Shown here: piece after piece, positions 47,116 to 58,150 of the stretch
Position numbering within the stretch: the first letter of the stretch is position 1
How the letters are laid out: every line of letters starts with the position of its first letter
Notes under the pieces: generated by a model
Told to the model about the DNA's origin: nothing
The model's input: the letters and a program-made list of their open reading frames with translations, nothing else
The model's database searches: none
Source: Owenia fusiformis
Taxonomy: Eukaryota; Annelida; Polychaeta; Sabellida; Oweniidae
Direction: 5' to 3'
Assembly (NCBI GenBank): GCA_903813345.2
Contig: CAIIXF020000011.1
Span: 28,390,166 to 28,454,165, forward strand
DNA length: 64,000 nucleotides
Translations under genes and position numbers: made by a program

Positions 47116-47367
47116 TATATCATTTTCTAACTGAATTTTTTTGTTGAGCCTTGCATTTTTAACACTGTTTTGACAGGAAGTCATACCCAAAATGAAAACT
47201 GAATAAAACAACATTTATCCTAAATGTAGATCAAAATACTTACTCAGACATGCAAAATGTTATTATTAGTAGTAATGCTGATCATTTTCAAGAAATTAAA
47301 GCATGTAAATAAGACTTTTTTCGTCCATGATTATATACATAAAGAATTTCTTTTTTCAGAAAGCTTT

Positions 47368-47453
47368 GACACTGTGGTGTAGTGGTTAGAGCTTTGGACT
47401 CAGATTTCAGACTTTTATTCCAAAAGATCTGGGTTCAAATCCCACGGGTGGAA
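47368..47453 (+). tRNA. tRNA-Leu(CAG)-like gene or tRNA-derived repeat module
   Basis: The A box TGGTGTAGTGGTTAGAGC and a perfect B box GGTTCAAATCC are present. The anticodon arm TTGGA-CTCAGAT-TTCAG pairs fully (with wobbles) and shows CAG. A long variable arm CTTTT-ATTC-CAAAAG pairs perfectly, as in class II (Leu/Ser) tRNAs. The T stem has one C-C mismatch and the acceptor stem pairs at only about four of seven positions, so I judge it a tRNA-derived relic rather than a working gene. It lies at the same point of a dispersed repeat as the tRNA-like sequence at 40455. Confidence 0.5.
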
Positions 47454-47664
47454 CATGTTTTTATTCTTTATTTTTGTTTTTTTTTCATTTTGATCCACAA
47501 TATTTCTGAAATAATATTTTATATATGGCACTTAAACCATATCTAGTATTTCCAAGGGTTTTAATTTTTAGATGAAATCATAGAAAGCTACTTTATCTTG
47601 AAGAACATGTAAGCAAAGACCGCAAAAAGTTGAAAGAAACAGGATTTACACTTTTATCAAAAGC

Positions 47665-49701
47665 ATATTTATAGCGGTTTATGATGACAGCCAATAGAAA
47701 ATTTTCAAAATTCAAACACCAATATCTTTGGAACTAGACAAGGAAAAATGTTTTGACCCTTCTTATATTAAAGATAATCATGCTATTGTAACACAATAGC
47801 AATATGGGGTTTATTACTCTAGAACTGTTCTGAAGGGGGTCCTTTGAAGATTGATTAAAATTATTTATTATAAAATGTTTTCTATGGTTTTGTGTGCAAC
47901 TTAATCCTTCTTATTTTGAAGACAATTATGTTATTGTAACATACTAGGAATATGGGCTTCATTGCTCTAGAACTGTTCTGAAGGGGGTCCTTTGAAGATC
48001 GCTAAATTAACATTGGGCTCAATTAGTTTTTTTATAGTTTCGTGTGCAACTTAACGGCTTAATAAAGAAATTTCCAGAAATGTGCATGTTTGATTCTTTT
48101 AAGTCAAATATTAACTATAGAAATCTGCAATATTATCCTTTGAATCCTTTGAGAAAATGACATTTTAGTAAAGCCATTTTGATAATGGTATATAATGGCA
48201 GTCAATAGGGATTTTCCAAAATTCAAAATCCGATATCTTTGGAAACTAGGCAAAAGTAAAAATGTAACCCTTCTTGTTTTGGAAATAATCATGTTATTGT
48301 AATAAACCAGCAATATGGGTTTTATTACTCTAGAACTGCTCTGCAGCCGGTCATTTGAAGATTGATAAATTAACATGGGGCTCAATATAGGTTTTCTATA
48401 GTTTCGTGTGCAACTTATGGCTAAATATTTCAAAAATTAGAAATTTTTAGAAATGTGTCTGTTTGATTTGTTTAAATTCAATACATTAACAATATAAATC
48501 TGCAATATTAGAAAATTCCATAGTAAACTTTTTGAGAAATGGACACTTTAGTAAAGCAATGTTGATAGTGGTTTATAATGGCAGCCAATGGAGATTTTCC
48601 AAAATTCAAATGTCAATATCTTTGGAACTAGCGAAAAGAAAAAATTTAACCCCCCTTGTTTTGAAGATAATCATGTTATTGTAACATACTAGGAATATGA
48701 GCTTTATTGCTCTAGAACTGTTCTGCAGGTGGTCTTTTGAAGATCGCTAAATTAACATTGGGCTCAATATAGGTTTTTTGTAGTTTCGTGTGCATCTTAA
48801 CAGCTTAATATTTCGAAATTAAAATTTTTTTAGAAATGTGTCTGTTTGATTTTTTCTAAGTCAATATATTAACTATAGAAATCTGCAATATCAGAAAATT
48901 CCATAGTCAACTTTTTGAGAAAAGGACATTTTATTAAAGCCATATTGATAGCGGTATATAATGGCAGCCAATGGAGATTTTCAAAAATTCAAACGTCAAT
49001 ATCTTTGGAACTAGCGTAAAGAAAAAATTTAACCCCTCTTGTTTTGAAGATAATCATGATATTGTAACATACTAGGAATATGGGCTTTATTGCTCTAGAA
49101 CTGTTCTGCAGGGGGTCCTTTAAAGATCGCTAAATTAACATTGGGCTCAATATAGTTTTTTTTTGTAGTTTCGTGTGCAACTTAACAGTTTAATATTTCG
49201 AAATTAAGAAATTTTTTGAAATGTGTCTGTTTGATTTTTTTTAAGTCAATATATTAACTATAGAAATCTGCAATATCAGAAAATTCCATAGTAAACTTTT
49301 TGAGAAAATGACATTTTATTAAAGCCATATTGATAGTGGTTTATAATGGCAGTCAATGGGAATTTTCCAAAATCCAAAGGCCAATATCTTTGGAACTAGG
49401 CAAAAGAAAAAATTTAACCCTTCTTATTTTGAAGATAATTATATAATTGTAACATACTGGGAATATGGGCTTTATTACTCTAGAACTGTTCTGCAGGGGG
49501 TCTTTAGAAGATTGATAAATTAACATGGGGCTCAATGTAAAAATGCAAAATTTTCAAGGGCTGCTATTATTAAATGGGGGCACTTTTTATTACCACTTCG
49601 TTAGATATCAAAACTATATGTATTAAGGATACTTTGGTCAAAAAATGGTGCTTTATATATAGCAAGTGCAATTGAACAGCTAACTGGCCCCACTATCATA
49701 G
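47665..49701 (-). repeat. Right arm of foldback-like element (about 5.5 units)
   Basis: GGGCTCAAT landmarks (inverse of ATTGAGCCC) stand near 48015, 48378, 48760, 49143 and 49528, spaced 363-385 bp. The innermost unit (47665-47870) is degraded. Confidence 0.85.
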
Positions 49702-49934
49702 CAAATCACTTGTATCTTGTCTTGTGCAATGAAAATGTACATTGAGAAAAAAAATTTGGGCTGTTACAGTAGCTTTCCCCAGAGGATTAATGTTCAATAA
49801 ACAAGTCATGTAAATTCTCTATTCTCCCTGTAATGGCAGTAGTGATTTGGAAAAAAATGATTTTGTAAAAACAGCGGAGAGCATAATTTCCCCAATTTTG
49901 TAACATCTGTCATATCATCATCTTATTTTTAGCC

Positions 49935-50242
49935 CTGATGTTGATATCATCAATGAAGAAGAAACAATAGAGGACAAAATACTTCCAAAACAAGCCAGAA
50001 CCTGATATCGATTAATTGCATCTAGATGAGGAACATAATATAGGAGAAAATATACGGAACCTTAGCGAACCTTAGGGACAATATTGAGGATGCTGTTATA
50101 GAAACATCCTATATTTGTTTCATAAAGGATATTCCGAACCTGGCCAATATTCACATCACAAATTGCACAGAAGATGCATGCCTCCTGCGAGTCAAAATTA
50201 TGGTTGACAAGAATGTTGAGTCTGCCTTTTATTTAAAATGGG
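49935..50242 (+). pseudogene. Unidentified exon-like relic
   Basis: An acceptor-like TTTTTAG precedes PDVDIINEEETIEDKILPKQ, then a stop. Another piece reads SYICFIKDIPNLANIHITN, CTEDACLLRVKIMVDKN, ending AFYLKW at a GTATGT donor-like site (50243). Cysteines and the closing 'LKW' faintly recall zinc-binding domains of multicopy THAP/P2X-like invertebrate genes, but I cannot name the family. Confidence 0.25.
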
Positions 50243-50379
50243 TATGTAATTACTTTTGTCATTTATTCATGTTATTTTTAATCACACCCATGTGTGTTAT
50301 AATGTGATCAATTCGGTAGGTGGTTGGGCAGTCTGCTTTTGTCTAGATAAATATTGTCGAAATGTTTTTAGAACTTATT

Positions 50380-50515
50380 GGTTGTAGGGCATTCTAGGTA
50401 AATGATAAGGCATCAATTATTGATTTCCTTGATCAAATCCTGTCAGCCAAGACTTATCTACAGGTTTCAATCCAAACTGTTTGAGGGATTCACCTTAAAT
50501 CTTCAGGGATGATTT
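50380..50515 (-). repeat. Second solo inverted relic of the 162-bp unit
   Basis: On the minus strand the order is 'tgaatccctcaaacagtttggattgaaacctgtagataagtc' (cited in part: AAACCTGTAGATAAGTC), then 'atttacctagaatgccc', the same order as the intronic 162-bp repeat. Diverged, single copy. Confidence 0.5.
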
Positions 50516-51235
50516 TATGAACAAAAGTCTAGAACTGACTTTTTCAAGGCATTCCTATAAGGCATTTATTATTCCTATATATGTCTAGATATGTATTTAT
50601 TATTAGGCCACTTTTCGGTGATCATCATCAAAAGATGACATTTCCTTATAACATTTTAACTGATAGATTTCCTTGCATAAGAGATTTTCATGTTGTATAA
50701 TCAAAACAAAATTCGATTGCAATTTTGTGTGAAGGCTCAAAAATTACTTCAAGGAAAAGGTTGTATTGACTTGAAATCAATAGATTTGATATTCAAACAA
50801 TCATGTAGCTGCCAAATCTATCTACCAAAATTCTCTGTTAGATCCCTCAGAATAAAATTCATATTTCATTCTTTCCACTAAATAGCCTAAATTTATTCTA
50901 TAATAAAATGTTTCCTTGTCTAATATACAGGGAATATAACCCATTAAAAATACCACATCATCAAACCATAATAAGCCAAATCTGGTGTTTGTTCCCTTTT
51001 CCAGTCCAATTCTTGTATCCCATCCAGTATCAGAACTATATTTTGAAACAAATAGGGTATAGATTGATGTGATGTAAGCAAATATGAATATTTCATTGAA
51101 AAATATGGTTTTGTTGAAGTATCACATTGACATTCAGGCTAATGCTCTCAGTTGATATGATATATTCCTTGAGTAATATTTCCCTCAATGTCAGATTCAT
51201 ATTCAATCCCTCCCATTAAATAAAATCCATATCTC

Positions 51236-51379
51236 TCACTCAAAGTTTGTAATTACACGGTAGCCCTTGGTAAAACCTGGTATGAATATTAATAAGTGTT
51301 AAAAGAGCCTCAAAAGAGCAAGTTACATAAAAATGAAACATTTAGGAGACATGTGTAGTCATAAAATGAGTTTTTAACA
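51236..51379 (+). repeat. Direct repeat partner 1 (partner at 55448-55585)
   Basis: About 140 bp from CACTCAAAGTTTGT to GAGTTTTT, including 'acacggta.cccctggtaaaacctgg' and 'gagacatgtgtagtcat'. Its partner stands 4.2 kb downstream, immediately before the DDE fragment at 55590. Confidence 0.8.
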
Positions 51380-51665
51380 GAGTATGTTATTAAACAATTA
51401 AATTAAACAATTTATTTGAAACCAATTTATAACAATGAAAATTATGTAATAAATGCAATGAAGTCATGCTGAAAACAATTTGATATTGCCATATTCATAC
51501 CATTGAAAGGTTAAAAACGAAATAGTTTACTGCCGTTTTCAATACACTAAACTAAAGATTACCCTCAAATGACATACCCATTTAGCCAATGATAAGCCTA
51601 TGTATTTTTCTGAATTATGAAAAACTATGATTTTGTTTAGATCTTTAATTTCTTGTTCAGTTCAT

Positions 51666-52415
51666 CGATTTAATTGTTCAGTTTGAGAGTTTTTGTTTCA
51701 AGAACTATGTTCCATGCTTGATACTGTTAAGACTCGTACGACCCCATACCATCCCCAGTTGGATGGTATGGTGGAGCGTTCCAATCAAACCGTCGAAGCG
51801 ATGTTGTCCAAAGTTGTCTCTACTGATCACCGAGATTGGGATTTACATCTACCTTTCATCGCCGCGGCATACCGCAGCGCAAAACATGAAACCACTGGTT
51901 ATTCGCCTGCTTTTTTAATGTTTGCCGGCATCCAAAGCTCATATCCAAACTAGTTTTTGGCCCGCCTCCTGAAATGTCAGAAGAAAATCATTCCTATACC
52001 CAGTATTGTGATAGTATAAGTTCAGAACATCAAAAACGCATGTATGACGTTAAATAAAGTGGTCACAGGGTCAAGGTCAATGATATGGTTTGGCTTCACG
52101 TTCCAGTTGTCAAGACAGGTCAAACCCCAAAATTTCTGAATCCATGGACGGAGCCATACATTTCAAATTTTGGTAAAAAACAAGCCAAAGGTCGTTCATG
52201 AAAATAGGTTGAAAAAATTTCAAGGGGAAATGTCAGTCAGAAGAAGAATAAAAACTCCTGTCAGTGACAATGTAGAGCCTGCTCTAAACGAGTGTATTGT
52301 AGATAATCCTGATGAAATACATCAAGTCGAAGGTCCACCTCAGCAGGAGACTGCTGGGATTGCTCCAGCCAGACAACGAAGAAAACCCGCCTGGTTGAAA
52401 GATTACCAAATTTGA
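51666..52415 (+). pseudogene. Ty3-type retrotransposon integrase C-terminal relic
   Basis: The frame 51693-51953 gives FQELCSMLD, TRTTPYHPQLDGMVERSNQT, then DWDLHLPFIAAAYRSAKHET and GYSPAFLMFAG, the integrase core end with its catalytic E in MVER. Just before, another frame gives FESF, so a shift lies near 51690. Beyond, broken frames carry VNDMVWLHVP and, at 52170-52415, VVHENRLKKFQGEM and RQRRKPAWLKDYQI, the usual tail of such polyproteins. Protease, RT and RNase H are not upstream, and no LTR was recognised. Stops at 51951-51953 and beyond confirm decay. Confidence 0.8.
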
Positions 52416-52436
52416 AATTGTATACCTAATCTATCT

Positions 52437-53447
52437 TTGTACTTTCCAGTTTATATGCTTCAAATACAAGAAACATGGACTAAATGTCAACTCAACTTTC
52501 CCACATTAGATGAACTGAACCAGCACATTGTCATGTATCACGAGTACCTGCGCTGTGATGTAATGAATTGCAATGTCAAAGTGCCTAAACACCTGCCACA
52601 GAAATTCCTGAGGCACCAGCCAATAGGCTGGGTAACCTGTTCTCCCCTGATGTAAATGTCAAACCTTGGGATGACAAGAAGATACCGTCAAACCTTGGGA
52701 TGACAAGAAGATACCGTCAAACCTTGGGATGACAAGAAGATACCGTCAACTTGTCCCAAGGACATGTTTGATTCAGATGCCGAAACTGTGATCTATGATC
52801 CTCTCAAAGACATGTCGTTTGACCAAATGTCAAGTGAGGTCAAAGAAATAAATAATAACAAATATGTAGATGCGTTAAAAGACGCTATAGCATGCAAACT
52901 GCCAAGTACTACCTCTAATATATCAAGCACGCCAGAATCAAGTTCAGTTTCTCCTGAGCCGACTCAGAAGGCTGAGTCTGTTGTAACTAAGAAGGCTAAG
53001 GCTCCCGTGACTCAGAAAATTGAGTCTACCTTGACTAAAAAGGATGATGCAGCAACGTCTAGAAAGACTGAAACAGACTCGACAAAAACGTCAACTACAG
53101 AAGAGAATCTGAACAAATATATCAAGACATTTGACCAAATTGTCGGGCATGACAAGCCCATTGGTAAAAACCTAAAAATGGACACCCGCAAAGTTCTCAT
53201 CACCAAAAAATCAAAAACTGTGAACTTACCGACCAAAAATAGGCCGGTAAAAAAGGTCGCGTTGGCAAATGGGTTGGACTTGACCATGCCAGCACCAAAA
53301 TTGGTGGCCGAGGTAACCATAGAACCAAAGACAGTGGCAGAGGCAACCGTAACTTCAAAGTCAAAGACAGAAGCAACTGTGAGTTCAAATGTTATAAATT
53401 GTGTCTTTACTCTCAGAATCTGGGAAAGATACCCACATTTTCACTGA
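52437..53447 (+). pseudogene. Relic ORF: C2H2-like finger plus K/S/T-rich tail
   Basis: The first part (52437-52655) has CQLNFPTLDELNQHIVMYH, a plausible C2H2 pattern (the first cysteine precedes NF), then YLRCDVMNCNVK. The second part (52764-53447, 227 codons) is rich in K, T, S and E with 'VTKKAK', 'LTKKDD' and 'VAEATV' repetition. The two were probably one frame: SPDVNVKPWDDKKIPS joins them in another frame, disrupted by a 29-bp triplication. It follows the Ty3 integrase tail by 20 bp, so it may be an extra 3' ORF of that element. I do not recognise a named family. Confidence 0.4.
52658..52744 (+). repeat. 29-bp tandem triplication inside the relic ORF
   Basis: GTCAAACCTTGGGATGACAA starts at 52658, 52687 and 52716. 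The period is not a multiple of three, so each added copy shifts the frame. Confidence 0.95.
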
Positions 53448-54487
53448 ATATTTTCGGTGACCCAGATTCAATATTTCATTCAGTGATAACCAACATTGTG
53501 AATTGGAGATTTGGGAACTTCAATCTTAGTTAAATCATTTAATGTCAATGTACATATAGGCCATTTAAGATAATTGTTCACATAATTTGAAACTTTATAT
53601 GAGAACACTCATATCACATGATTTAGTCAGGACATCCAAGAAGGTGTCCATATTTTGCAATTGAGTATGTTTCATAGAACATGTGTTTTTAACCAAACTG
53701 ACTTTTACTTTGTGGAAACAAGCCGCATTGAGAAGTTATCGTAAGATATTATTCTACATTTCACAGAATTTGTGGAAAGTTTTTAAGAATCGCTTACTTG
53801 AATTATAAGTCAGCTGCATTTGTTGATAAACATAGTCATATTTTGTGACTTAATTTGAATATCAAACATAACAGTATACAAGCCATCACAGCATTATCCA
53901 GAGAGAATTGGTCTCCTTTATAAAGTTATTTATTCTGACAAAGTGCATAAAGTCCATAATATAGAAATCTCATTCAGCAGTATTAAAGAGTATATATTTG
54001 TACCAAAAGGCAATAAAGTATTTCATATTTTTATAAGTTTTATAACCATACATGCTTGTTTTCTGTTTAGTTACTAGGTCTAGGAGGAGAAAGTTGCAAT
54101 TAGCTGTGGTACTTTATGTCACAAAAGTGACATATACTTCAAGTGCTGCCATCTTTTCAACTTTGCAGTAAACTCCACTGACTTTCAAATATAACTTAAT
54201 TTCAGCATAACAGTAAATCTAATAGTGCCTTATAACACAATTGTAACTTGATCGTTACCCGTGAACCCTTGAATAGTTTATGTAGCGATTCTGATTAGTT
54301 AATTACCGCTCATTAACCAACCAAATACCGGTCAGGTCGTTACACCTGATAGTGAGTTCTGGATACCTAGTAACTAGTCGATTTTGATTGTAACAACTAG
54401 GTAAAATAATAAAGAGATGTAATTGATGATATATGATGAACACAAATATAACTCTGATGTTGTGTCGATTTAAAGCAGTAGTAAGGA
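53448..54487. other. Non-coding spacer
   Basis: Nothing recognised; no LTR pair could be paired with the Ty3 relic by eye. Confidence 0.4.
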
Positions 54488-54682
54488 TTGCGTCGACGGT
54501 GGAGTCTACGCCACCGGAACCCAGTTATCATTGAACCCCTGACAAATCTATTTAGTGTTCCCACAATTGTGCAGGCCCCACTGCAAATTCCCCAGTATGC
54601 TCAACCGGAGCAGACAAATATTTTGATGACTTTTGATGAACTTTATGCTATTAAGGAGGCCTACTTCTACAAAGTATTTTGA
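54488..54682 (+). other. Small open frame of unknown nature
   Basis: 64 codons: MRRRWSLRHRNPVIIEP, then a proline/glutamine-rich middle and FDELYAIKEAYFYKVF. The composition is protein-like, but no family is recognised. It might be the last exon of the relic above or chance. Confidence 0.25.
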
Positions 54683-54720
54683 CTTACATAACCTAATAAA
54701 CATATTCTATGAGTGGTTTT

Positions 54721-54894
54721 AAATTATCATTTAAGGAAATCAAAGTCAGGGGTAAAGCTGCAATAGCAAACAATACCATGAAGAACTATCTTAAAAAGAT
54801 GGGCTTCATTAATAATAAAAGAAGAAGGGGAGAGCCTATGTCATGGAGCGTCCATATGTCATGAAGTCTAGGCACAAATATCTCAGAGAGGTAA
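54721..54894 (+). pseudogene. IS630/Tc1-type transposase fragment, copy A
   Basis: KVRGKAAIANNTMKNYLKKM, then GFINNKRRRGEP, then in another frame MERPYVMKSRHKYLRE followed by a GTAAAA donor-like site. 'ERP.V...RHKYLR' is the segment just upstream of the first catalytic aspartate (YLDETW) in the family represented at 31236. Confidence 0.55.
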
Positions 54895-55192
54895 AATAGT
54901 GTTCAATAGATTATAGAATATGATACATTATATGAAAGCTTAATTTTATATAGCTGAAAAAATTATGGCAGATGATACAAGTAAAGTGGAGTATCAGCTC
55001 CCAAACTTTGACTATATTCCCATCGTGATTAGTTCTTCACTACAACAGTTTACACAAGAACCAAATGCAATCTGCATTTGAAAATCTGAATGGCTAAAAT
55101 TACAGCAATTTGGAGGAATGCATTTGGTTTTAATGTTTAAATAGCCTGTCATTATCTATTCCTTAATTAAAAATATCTATTTCTGTTTATAG

Positions 55193-55352
55193 ATCCAGAC
55201 AGTCCATTTTGGTGTATCTGCACAAGGTGTGAATGGATGACCCCACCACCTAACCCAACTCAAACAGGAGATCAAACCAAAACGATGGATCATATTAATA
55301 CATTATTTGGTGAAAGCTATGCTGGAAGGTGTTTTAATAATATAATTTAAAT
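55193..55352 (+). other. Exon-like cysteine-containing frame
   Basis: An acceptor-like 'tgtttatag' precedes DPDSPFWCICTRCEWMTPPP and about 30 further codons to a stop. The C.C..C arrangement and 'EWM' recall the small zinc-binding C-terminal domain shared by P2X7 and many invertebrate genes; the similarity is weak. Confidence 0.25.
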
Positions 55353-55447
55353 TGCAGATAATGGAGATATATGACTGAGTGTTCGTATTTCTATTGTGAA
55401 TTAAAGTTGTCTAGATTAGTCTGTCTTATGTTTAACTAGAAAACAAT

Positions 55448-55585
55448 CACTCAAAGTTTGTTATTACACGGTAACCCCTGGTAAAACCTGGAATGAATAT
55501 TGATGAGTGTTAAAAATAGCCTCAAATGAGCAAGTTACAAAAAATGAAACATTTAGAGACATGTGTAGTCATCGAAGGAGTTTTT
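55448..55585 (+). repeat. Direct repeat partner 2 (partner at 51236-51379)
   Basis: See partner. Differences are scattered substitutions and a few 1-2-bp indels. Confidence 0.8.
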
Positions 55586-55589
55586 CAAA

Positions 55590-55740
55590 ATCAGGGGTAA
55601 AGCTGCCATAGAAAACAATACCATGAAGGACTATCTAAAAAAGATGGGCTCTATTTATAAAAGAAGGGGGGGTGAGCCTATGTTAGGGAGCGTCATTATG
55701 TCGTGGAGTCCAGGCACAAATAAAAGTAAAACCCTACCAG
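55590..55740 (+). pseudogene. IS630/Tc1-type transposase fragment, copy B
   Basis: KIRGKAAIENNTMKDYLKKM, then GSIYKRRGGEP; after a shift RERHYVVESRHK and a stop. Parallel to the fragment at 54721, which retains the ERPYV motif better. Confidence 0.55.
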
Positions 55741-57714
55741 CCAAAGTAGGTCAGTGTACACGCAAATGCAATAGCAAAGAGGTCACTGTGAACATCAAGC
55801 TCAACCTCAATGCTGAAAGAGGCTAATAAATGAGGCGCATATCACTGAATATCATCTACAAACAACAACTGAAGAAACTGATCTCAGTCTCTGGCTGCAT
55901 GTAAGACACAAAGGAATCAAACATACTGCATGTAGATATTTTAAAAGATATTGATATTGGACAAATTGTCTTCCCTCTCGACATAATACCTGACAGAAAT
56001 GTAGTTCTAAAAAAATATTGACATTGGACAATTTAGCCCCCTCTAAAAATTCCTGACTATTATATCTTGGAATGACTGCATGGAGGACTGCAATATCTAG
56101 AGATCCTGACCTTGGTACAGTTTAATCATCAGGAGTAAATACATTCAAGGTTATTCAAATTGTATATACGAGTTGTGACTTTGTGTCCTATTTTGCTGGT
56201 TTAGGAAAAAAAGTTTTTCAAGACATTCTTGCCCTGGGTCACTTGAACTTGAAGAATATGGTAATAAAGTCATAGAGGGGTATATTTTCAAGTGGGATGG
56301 ATAGCCGATCAAATATACAAAAAAATAAAAAACAATCTTACTTAACAAGGGGCATAGATGTTAGTTTGGACAACAAAAACATCTGCATATAAGTGCAACA
56401 AATAACATGCAGTGAGATATGTTTCAACCCTGACTGGTATAAACTGTTTCCAGTTGGATTGTGTATAGTGACAAGGTTGATGGTGTTTTCTGCTTGGCGT
56501 GTGCCCTATTCGCAAGGGGTTGTATAACACTTGGTCAATTAGTGAATCAGCCATTCAATAAATTGGATTAGCACAATGAAAAAGCAAGAGACCATGCAAA
56601 AAAGGATTATCATCATGAGGCAGTGTTGAAAAGCAAGCCCTTGCGCTACAACATACATCAGCAAGAAAGTCATTCCAGAGTTATATGTAAATAGGGTATT
56701 TAACTGTTCATTTTTAAGCATCAATTGCTCTCATTAATTATGCAATATTGTATGCTCCATAATAATTTGGCGTACTTTTTTGCCAATTGCTCTCATTTAT
56801 TATGCAATAATGTATGCTCCATAATAATTTGGCGTACTTTTTTTCCCACCTTTTTACTTTTCAACCAATCAGATTTGTTGGTTGGATAAACACATAATGG
56901 AGGAAGACTTGGTGAGAAATTATCCCATATTTTGTAATATTTCTAATTGATATAATAACCCTATAGATTAATTACATTCATATTCATAAAGAAGATATTA
57001 CAAGGTTCATGTACATATAAATTATTAGATGTTTCGATAGAAATATGAACTTGAAATTGTAATTTTAGAAACTTGTCAACTTTGTGAACAAAATCTATAT
57101 TTTGTAAACAGACATTTACATTTTGGGTATTACTTTATTCAAGGCAACAATGTTATAGCAGATACATATCAATCAACCATCCAATCAACCACAGCTGTAT
57201 ACAGTTAGCCCATAGGGTAAGCATATATATTTTAGAGAATATGCATTTCACTTTGAATATTGCATTTATATTGCATTTCTCATTTTCTCATATAAGATAG
57301 CGTAATTGCTTCTATATTAGAGATAGTTGTATTCACAGGATACATTTGGTCATTTATGTAATAATGGTATATATTTCTAGCTTATTCAGCATAATGTAGA
57401 TGGTCATTGAAATGCACATTGTTGTTTGAAATGCGCATATGCACAATGTTCAATGCCAAATATCTAAGCTATTTATTACCACTTTTATGTAACTGTGTGT
57501 TGATTCAGGGATGATATGTTACGTATTCTATTTCTGCATTGGTAATTTTATCCATACCCAAAATGTTGTAATTTGTACTTTTACAGGCTGTCTGTCTGTC
57601 TGTGTCTATGTCTGGCTGATTACAATAAACCATTTTAAATCTAAGATGATCTTATGTGACGCCATTTAGCCACTTAAAGCCACCACTACATATATTTGAC
57701 TGTCATGCAGAGAG
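55741..57714. other. Non-coding stretch
   Basis: No exon supported. It contains a 62-bp tandem duplication at 56722-56845 and a short GTCT run near 57590-57610. Confidence 0.4.
56722..56845 (+). repeat. 62-bp tandem duplication
   Basis: CAATTGCTCTCAT starts at 56722 and 56784. Both copies run through 'tatgctccataataatttgg' to 'cgtacttttttt'. Confidence 0.93.
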
Positions 57715-58150
57715 TTAAGACAGAGTTAGAATTGGCAAGGTGGATAGCAATAACAACTGATGGCTGGACTAGCTAAGCAACAAAATTAAATTGAAATGAT
57801 GTTCCTTTAATTTGCTTTCATATTTTATTTTATATAATTATTGTATAATATGCAACTGTCTTATTTAGACGCAAATAAATGATACATACAAGTAACAGAT
57901 AGCTACATCAGCGAAACACCACATGGCCAACTGTTGTATAACACATTATGTCTAGACAAAGGCCATGACTGAAAGTCATACTGGACTCAACCTTGACAAA
58001 GTTCTTGATGTCATATTTCAGGACTGGTCACTTCACAAACCCCAGGCAGCAACAACAGATAATGCAGTTAATATGGCAGTCTCAATCAGAGCAGCTAATA
58101 TATCCCTACATAATGGTTGCTACCAACCTGGCTGATAAAAGTGACATGTT
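57715..58150 (+). pseudogene. hAT (ZBED-type) transposase catalytic-region relic
   Basis: ELARWIAITTDGWTS and a stop at about 57728-57775. After a gap come DSYISETPHGQLL, then in a shifted frame KAMTESHTGLNLDKVLDVIF, QDWSLHKPQAATTDNAVNMA. 'TTDGWTS' and 'TDNA.NM' hold the first two catalytic aspartates of hAT transposases, in correct order and spacing apart from the indels. It is broken by stops and shifts, and the BED finger and C-terminus are absent. It need not be the same element as the hAT end at 33150. Confidence 0.7.

Larger units (their letters stand above)
45945..47510 (+). repeat. Dispersed repeat with tRNA-like module, copy 2, split by a mariner derivative
   Basis: Colinear with 40081-40620 once 46083-47115 is removed. 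The junction restores 'ggata|tatcatttt' against 'ggatatgtatcatttt' in copy 1. Confidence 0.65.
44521..49701. mobile_element. 5.2-kb foldback-like element with repeat-built arms
   Basis: The left arm (44521-45525) and right arm (47665-49701) are inverted copies of the same sequence, and both outer edges match: 'TCATAGTGGG.TCAGTTAG' left against 'CTA.CTGGCCCCACTATCATAG' right. The TTGCACTTGCTATATATAAA block at 44555 is inverted at about 49650-49673. Each arm is a chain of 335-385-bp units, about three left and five and a half right. Such tandem-built inverted arms are the mark of foldback transposons. The middle is occupied by other repeats. No transposase is present. Confidence 0.7.

Noticed and set aside
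47368-47453. A fully functional tRNA-Leu gene
   Set aside because: Anticodon and variable arms pair well and the B box is perfect, but the acceptor stem pairs at only about four of seven positions, and the sequence lies within a dispersed repeat.
57590-57615. GTCT microsatellite as a GGAC-type element end
   Set aside because: Only a few tetramers, with no adjacent hairpin or matching inverted end.
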